DNA of 64,000 nucleotides. Source: Candidatus Binatus soli. Lineage in GTDB: Bacteria; Desulfobacterota; Binatia; Binatales; Binataceae. Under the pieces are notes generated by a model, which was not told the origin of the DNA, ran no database searches, and saw only the letters and a program-made list of their open reading frames with translations. Position 1 is the first letter of the stretch, and each line of letters begins with the position of its first letter. Shown piece by piece: positions 59,831-64,000 of this stretch. The position numbers and the translations under genes are program-made. The stretch lies in contig DLMJ01000008.1 in assembly GCA_002479255.1 (NCBI GenBank), forward strand, positions 62,001 to 126,000. Direction: 5' to 3'.

Positions 59831-61651
59831 ATGAATCGAACGGCTGACAGTCGAATCGGCGAAGTTTCTAATCTCGTCGAACTTCTTCGCTGGCGCGCGC
59901 TCCAGCAGCCGGAGCAGCGGATGTACGCTTACCTGGTTGACGGAGAAATAGAAGGAGCGCATCTGACTTATGGGGCATTGGACAGGCAGGCACGGGCTAT
60001 CGGTGCGCTGCTCCAAAGCTATAGAGCAAGGGGGGAGCGCGCACTGTTGCTGTATCCGGCAGGTCTCGAGTTCATCTCCGGCTTTTTTGGATGCTTATAT
60101 GCTGGGGTAATTGCCGTTCCGCTGCCTCCGCCGAATATGGCCCAGCCGCAGCGGACTGTCCCGAGGCTTCGCACCATCGCAAACGATGCTCAACCGATGC
60201 TCGTGCTGACCACGTCATCGATCCTCTCCAAAGTTGAAGGCTTGTTCGCGCAAGCTCCCGAGCTACGAACGCTGCATTGGTTGGCCACCGACAAGGTTAT
60301 CGGCGGCGCGGCGGATGAATGGCAGGACCCTGCGGTGACCGGCAACACGCTGGCTTTGCTCCAATACACTTCGGGCTCTACCGCATTACCGAGGGGCGTA
60401 ATGGTCAGTCACGAGAACCTTATCCAGAACTCAGCCCACATCAGCCAGGCATTCGAGATTGCGCCGGATACTGTATCAGTGACATGGTTGCCGGTGTTTC
60501 ATGACATGGGACTTACCAATGGAATTGTCCAACCCATATGCGGAGGAGGACGTCAGTGCATTCTCATGCCCCCACAATCCTTTCTTCAGCGGCCGTGGCG
60601 GTGGCTTCAGGCTATTTCGCGCTACAAAGCCACGATTAGTGGAGGCCCCAATTTCGCGTATGAAATGTGCGCTCGCAAGATTACTCCGGAGCAGCGCCAC
60701 GGTCTCGACCTCAGCAGTTGGAAGGTGGCCTACAACGGTGCCGAGCCGGTCCGTGCGGACACTCTGAAACGGTTTGCCGCGGCTTTTTCATCCTGCGGTT
60801 TCCGACCGAACTTCTTCTACCCGTGTTACGGCCTCGCTGAAGCCACGTTGATCGTTTCGGGCGGACTTTTGAAAGAGGAGCCCGTTCTCTGCACAACGCG
60901 GGTGGCAGCGCTCGAGCACAACGGCGTCGCGGAGGCCTCGGACGCCGCGCAGAATGCACGGACACTGGTTGGATGTGGGCGCGCGATGGCCGATACGAAG
61001 ATTGTTGTCGCCCATCCTGAATCGATGACCGCTTGCGCGCCCGATGAAGTCGGGGAGATTTGGGTATCAAGTCCGAGCGTGACTCAGGGCTATTGGAACC
61101 GGCCACAGGAAACCGAGCGCATCTTCCACGCCTACCTCGCAGATACTGGTGAGGGGCCGTTTCTTCGCACCGGAGACCTGGGATTCTTGAGAGACGGCGA
61201 GCTATTTATCACCGGCCGGCTGAAGGATCTGATCATCATCGGCGGCCGCAACCTTTACCCCAACGACATCGAATTCACGGTCGAACAAAGCCATGCGGCA
61301 GTACGGCCGGGGTGTTGCGTCGCGTTTTCAGTCGATGTCGCCGACGACGAACGTCTGATCGTCGCAGCCGAAGTGGAGCGCCGCTACCAACCGGAGCAGC
61401 ACCAGCTCAACGGCGAATCGCGCGATCATTCACACGCGAGCAACCGGAACGGGCGGTCTCCAGCGGACCTCGACGCGGTGGTTCGGACCATTCGCCGCGC
61501 GGTCGCAGAAGAGCATGACGTGCGAGTCCATCAGGTCGTGCTCCTCAAGGCTGGAAGCATTCCGAAGACTCCCACCGGCAAGGTTCAACGTCGTGTTTGC
61601 GAAGCCAGGTTTCGGGACGGGACGCTGGAACAGTACGCGAAGAATAAGTAA
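59831..61651 (+). CDS. Fatty acyl-AMP ligase (FAAL)
   Basis: 606 residues. ANL-superfamily motifs: LQYTSGSTALPRGVMVSH (ATP loop, residues 177-194), FYPCYGLAEATL, RTGDLGFLRDGELFITGRLKD, and the C-terminal Lys of TPTGKVQRR. DLIIIGGRNLYPNDIE and the N-terminal LYPAGLEFISGFFGCLYAGVIAVPLPPP belong to FAALs, which stop at the acyl-adenylate and hand it to an ACP instead of CoA. Start ATG 59831. Its TAA overlaps the ATG of the PKS by one base (TAATG), so the pair is translationally coupled. Confidence 0.93.
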   Translation: MNRTADSRIGEVSNLVELLRWRALQQPEQRMYAYLVDGEIEGAHLTYGALDRQARAIGALLQSYRARGERALLLYPAGLEFISGFFGCLYAGVIAVPLPPPNMAQPQRTVPRLRTIANDAQPMLVLTTSSILSKVEGLFAQAPELRTLHWLATDKVIGGAADEWQDPAVTGNTLALLQYTSGSTALPRGVMVSHENLIQNSAHISQAFEIAPDTVSVTWLPVFHDMGLTNGIVQPICGGGRQCILMPPQSFLQRPWRWLQAISRYKATISGGPNFAYEMCARKITPEQRHGLDLSSWKVAYNGAEPVRADTLKRFAAAFSSCGFRPNFFYPCYGLAEATLIVSGGLLKEEPVLCTTRVAALEHNGVAEASDAAQNARTLVGCGRAMADTKIVVAHPESMTACAPDEVGEIWVSSPSVTQGYWNRPQETERIFHAYLADTGEGPFLRTGDLGFLRDGELFITGRLKDLIIIGGRNLYPNDIEFTVEQSHAAVRPGCCVAFSVDVADDERLIVAAEVERRYQPEQHQLNGESRDHSHASNRNGRSPADLDAVVRTIRRAVAEEHDVRVHQVVLLKAGSIPKTPTGKVQRRVCEARFRDGTLEQYAKNK

Positions 61652-64000
61652 TGGCCGGAAATCAAATTGACGGCACTATCCGGCATGACGCGGAGCAAAA
61701 TGGACGCCGCGAGAAGGGCAATCCCGCACCCGGCGCGGAAGCGATCCAGGCCTGGCTGGTATCCAAACTTTCCGAACTGCTGGAAATCGAAGCGAACGAG
61801 ATAGACGTCGGGGAACCATTCGCCAGCTACGGACTGGGATCGACGGAGCTGGTCAGTCTCTCTGGTGAACTCGCAGAATGGCTGGGACGACAGCTTCCGG
61901 CCGAGTTGGCATATGAGTTTCCGACCATCGAAGCTCTCGCCCGCGGCTTGGCGGACTCATCAAGCCCGTCGCAGCCGGCCGCCGAGGTGAGCCGGGTTCG
62001 GGAGGCTAATGCCGAAGCGATCGCAATAATTGGGATCGGCTGCCGCTTTCCTGGCGCAAAGGACGCGCGAGCTTTCTGGAATCTACTTCGCAACGGAGTG
62101 GATGCAATCCGGGAAGTTCCCGCGCAACGCTTCAACCTGCACGATTTTTACGATCCCGATCCCGCGGCCCCGGGCAAAATGGTCACGCGCTGGGGTGGTT
62201 TTATTGAGCAGGTGGAGCAGTTCGATGCGCACTTCTTTGGTATCTCGCCGCGAGAAGCCGCACGCATGGACCCGCAGCAACGCCTGCTGCTTGAATTGGC
62301 CTGGGAAGCGCTGGAAGACGCCGGACAGGTGCGGGAGCATCTCGCGGGCACGCCCACCGGCGTGTTTATCGGCATCTCGAACAACGATTACGGCCGGATT
62401 CAATTCAATGATCTGGATCGTATTGACGCGTACGCGGGGACGGGCAATGCCCTGAGTATTGCAGCCAACCGTATCTCCTACGTATTTGATTTCCGGGGAC
62501 CGAGTATTGCGATCGACACTGCCTGTTCATCGTCACTCGTTGCGGTCCACCAAGCCTGCGGCAGCCTGAGAAGCGGAGAGTCCACTCTGGCATTGGCCGG
62601 GGGCGTGAACCTGATCCTGTCGCCGGCGATTACGATCAATTTCACGAAGGCGGGAGCAATGGCGCCCGACGGGCGCTGCAAAGCCTTCGATGCGCGAGCC
62701 AACGGCTACGTTCGCAGCGAGGGCGCCGGGGTCGTTGTTCTGAAACCGCTATCGAGAGCCTTGGCCGACCGCGATCCAATCTACGCCGTCATTCGCGGGA
62801 GTGCCGTGAATCAGGACGGACGCAGCAACGGCCTGATGGCGCCAAATCCTCAAGCCCAGGAAGCGGTTCTGCGAGAAGCCTATCGGTGGGCCGCGGTCTC
62901 GCCGGGCGACGTTCAATACGTCGAGGCCCATGGCACGGGCACACTGCTTGGCGATCCAATCGAGGCGAAAGCCTTGGGCGCGGTGCTTGCTCTCGACCGT
63001 CCTCTTAAGCGCCCGTGTCTCCTTGGCTCGGTCAAAACCAACCTGGGTCACCTCGAAGCCGCCGCCGGTATCGCTGGATTAATCAAGGTGGCGCTGGCGC
63101 TTCAGCATCGCGAGATCCCACCGAGCCTGCATTTCGAGGAACCCAACCCTCATATTCCTTTCGATCAGCTCCCGCTGCGCGTGAACACGACGCTGTGCCC
63201 ATGGCCTGCGCTGCCGGATACAGCCCTGCTGGCCGGGGTGAGTTCATTCGGTTTCGGTGGAACCAACGCCCATGTGGTTGTGCAAGGGGCTCCCACCCTC
63301 GATTCGGAAATGCATGCTGCGCAGCGCGAGAACGCAAATCGCGATGCCACGTGCACATACCTGCTGCCCTTGTCGGCACGCAGCGCGCCGGCTCTGGAAT
63401 CTCTCGCGCGAAGCTACCACGATTTCCTGATTGATCCGGAGTTGACGGCGCCGCCCTACGACATTTGTTACACGGCTGGCGCGCGGCGAAGTCATCACGA
63501 GTACCGGCTGGCCGCGACGGGCAATTCAGCAGCGCAACTGGCGGATGGGCTTGAGACTTTTATCCGCGCAGAGGTTTGTCCAGAACTGTCTTCTGGCCGC
63601 AAGCTTTCCGATCGCCGGCGAAAACTGGTCTTTGTATTTCCAGGGCAGGGTTCCCAATGGTTTGGGATGGGGCGAACGCTCTTGCAGCAGGAAGCGGCCT
63701 TTCGAGAAGCCGTGGAACGCTGTGACCGCGCGATGCGGCCCCACGGAGACTGGTCCTTGCTTGCAGAACTCACAAGCACCGATGCGGCCGACTCCCGGCT
63801 GAACGAAGTCGACGTTCTGCAGCCAGCCCTGTTTGCGATTCAGGTGGCGCTTGCGGCGCTATGGCGTTCATGGGGTATCGAGCCGCACGCGGTGGTGGGC
63901 CACAGCATGGGCGAGGTCGCGGCCGCTCACGTCGCGGGCGCGCTAAGCCTCGAAGATGCGGCGCGGGTGATATGCTGCCGCAGCCGTCTTGTGAAGCCGA
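61651..64000 (+). CDS. Type I polyketide synthase, N-terminal part (ACP-KS-AT...), 3' partial
   Basis: The frame is open for 783 codons to the window edge. An acyl carrier domain comes first (about residues 30-105, phosphopantetheine Ser64 in YGLGSTELVSLS). A ketosynthase follows (about 125-550: Cys292 in DTACSSSLV, His427 in EAHGTGTLLGDP, His467 in NLGHLEAAAG). An acyltransferase begins near residue 670 with FPGQGSQWFGMG and has Ser752 in GHSMGEVAAAH. The rest lies outside. The leading ACP placed next to a coupled FAAL gene indicates loading of a fatty acyl starter. The final product is unknown. Confidence 0.93.
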   Translation, partial: MAGNQIDGTIRHDAEQNGRREKGNPAPGAEAIQAWLVSKLSELLEIEANEIDVGEPFASYGLGSTELVSLSGELAEWLGRQLPAELAYEFPTIEALARGLADSSSPSQPAAEVSRVREANAEAIAIIGIGCRFPGAKDARAFWNLLRNGVDAIREVPAQRFNLHDFYDPDPAAPGKMVTRWGGFIEQVEQFDAHFFGISPREAARMDPQQRLLLELAWEALEDAGQVREHLAGTPTGVFIGISNNDYGRIQFNDLDRIDAYAGTGNALSIAANRISYVFDFRGPSIAIDTACSSSLVAVHQACGSLRSGESTLALAGGVNLILSPAITINFTKAGAMAPDGRCKAFDARANGYVRSEGAGVVVLKPLSRALADRDPIYAVIRGSAVNQDGRSNGLMAPNPQAQEAVLREAYRWAAVSPGDVQYVEAHGTGTLLGDPIEAKALGAVLALDRPLKRPCLLGSVKTNLGHLEAAAGIAGLIKVALALQHREIPPSLHFEEPNPHIPFDQLPLRVNTTLCPWPALPDTALLAGVSSFGFGGTNAHVVVQGAPTLDSEMHAAQRENANRDATCTYLLPLSARSAPALESLARSYHDFLIDPELTAPPYDICYTAGARRSHHEYRLAATGNSAAQLADGLETFIRAEVCPELSSGRKLSDRRRKLVFVFPGQGSQWFGMGRTLLQQEAAFREAVERCDRAMRPHGDWSLLAELTSTDAADSRLNEVDVLQPALFAIQVALAALWRSWGIEPHAVVGHSMGEVAAAHVAGALSLEDAARVICCRSRLVKP

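Noticed and set aside
1..64000. CRISPR arrays, insertion sequences, prophage genes or rRNA
   Set aside because: No regularly spaced repeats, transposase or phage-type proteins, and no rRNA-like sequence were seen.

Overview
The window is 64 kb of dense, high-GC chromosome from a Gram-negative bacterium. Gram-negative physiology is shown by LpxC (lipid A synthesis), an RlpA lipoprotein, a DsbA-like oxidoreductase, parvulin foldases and many lipoboxes. Gene content (acyl-CoA dehydrogenases, an SCPx-type thiolase with a DUF35 partner, an NtrY-like kinase, SPOR/RlpA) recalls deltaproteobacterial-type lineages such as Desulfobacterota or Binatota. That placement is inference; no rRNA is present to settle it.

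Layout. 0-9.7 kb: the 3' end of recG, then envelope and housekeeping genes (HExxH lipoprotein + RlpA, dGTPase-like + TPR, EthD-like, DsbA-like, anchored TPR, DUF151 nuclease, VWA + MoxR). 9.7-12.3 kb: two Gfo/Idh/MocA dehydrogenases of visibly lower GC. 12.3-16.1 kb: acyl-CoA dehydrogenase, NRDE/TANGO2 protein, small membrane protein, periplasmic parvulin. 16.1-20.7 kb (minus strand): the most unusual block, DUF2905, NtrY-like histidine kinase, a response-regulator receiver fused to LpxC, and a pteridine-reductase-type SDR. 20.7-27.4 kb (minus): EF-G-like GTPase, birA, nadC, valS, with a terminator-like hairpin in the valS leader. 27.6-35 kb: small lipoprotein, tRNA-Leu(CAG), methyltransferase, two glycosyltransferases, zinc-ribbon protein, gcvH, alanine dehydrogenase. 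35-41.9 kb (minus): lipoprotein, aspS, hisS, carbohydrate deacetylase, thiolase + DUF35, crotonase. 42-49.4 kb: small lipoprotein, methyltransferase, a 63-residue protein, glpX, apgM, thrC, hom and a class I aminotransferase. 49.5-54.8 kb: MFS transporter, ABC1 kinase, second acyl-CoA dehydrogenase, inositol monophosphatase-like gene.

54.8-64 kb: a methyltransferase and tRNA-Arg(CCG) border a cluster of stress/envelope genes (CsbD, four-BON protein, two tiny membrane proteins, Gly/His-rich lipoprotein, DUF2950). This is followed by a fatty acyl-AMP ligase translationally coupled to a type I polyketide synthase (ACP-KS-AT visible) that runs off the window.

How they work together. The kinase plus receiver-LpxC fusion suggests two-component control of the committed step of lipid A synthesis, with no transcription factor between signal and enzyme. 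The acyl-AMP ligase and the N-terminal carrier domain of the PKS suggest that a fatty acid is activated, loaded and extended, in the manner of FadD32-Pks13 or olefin synthases. The glpX-apgM-thrC-hom-aminotransferase row joins gluconeogenesis to aspartate-family and alanine/glutamate metabolism. No CRISPR array, insertion sequence, prophage or rRNA operon was seen.
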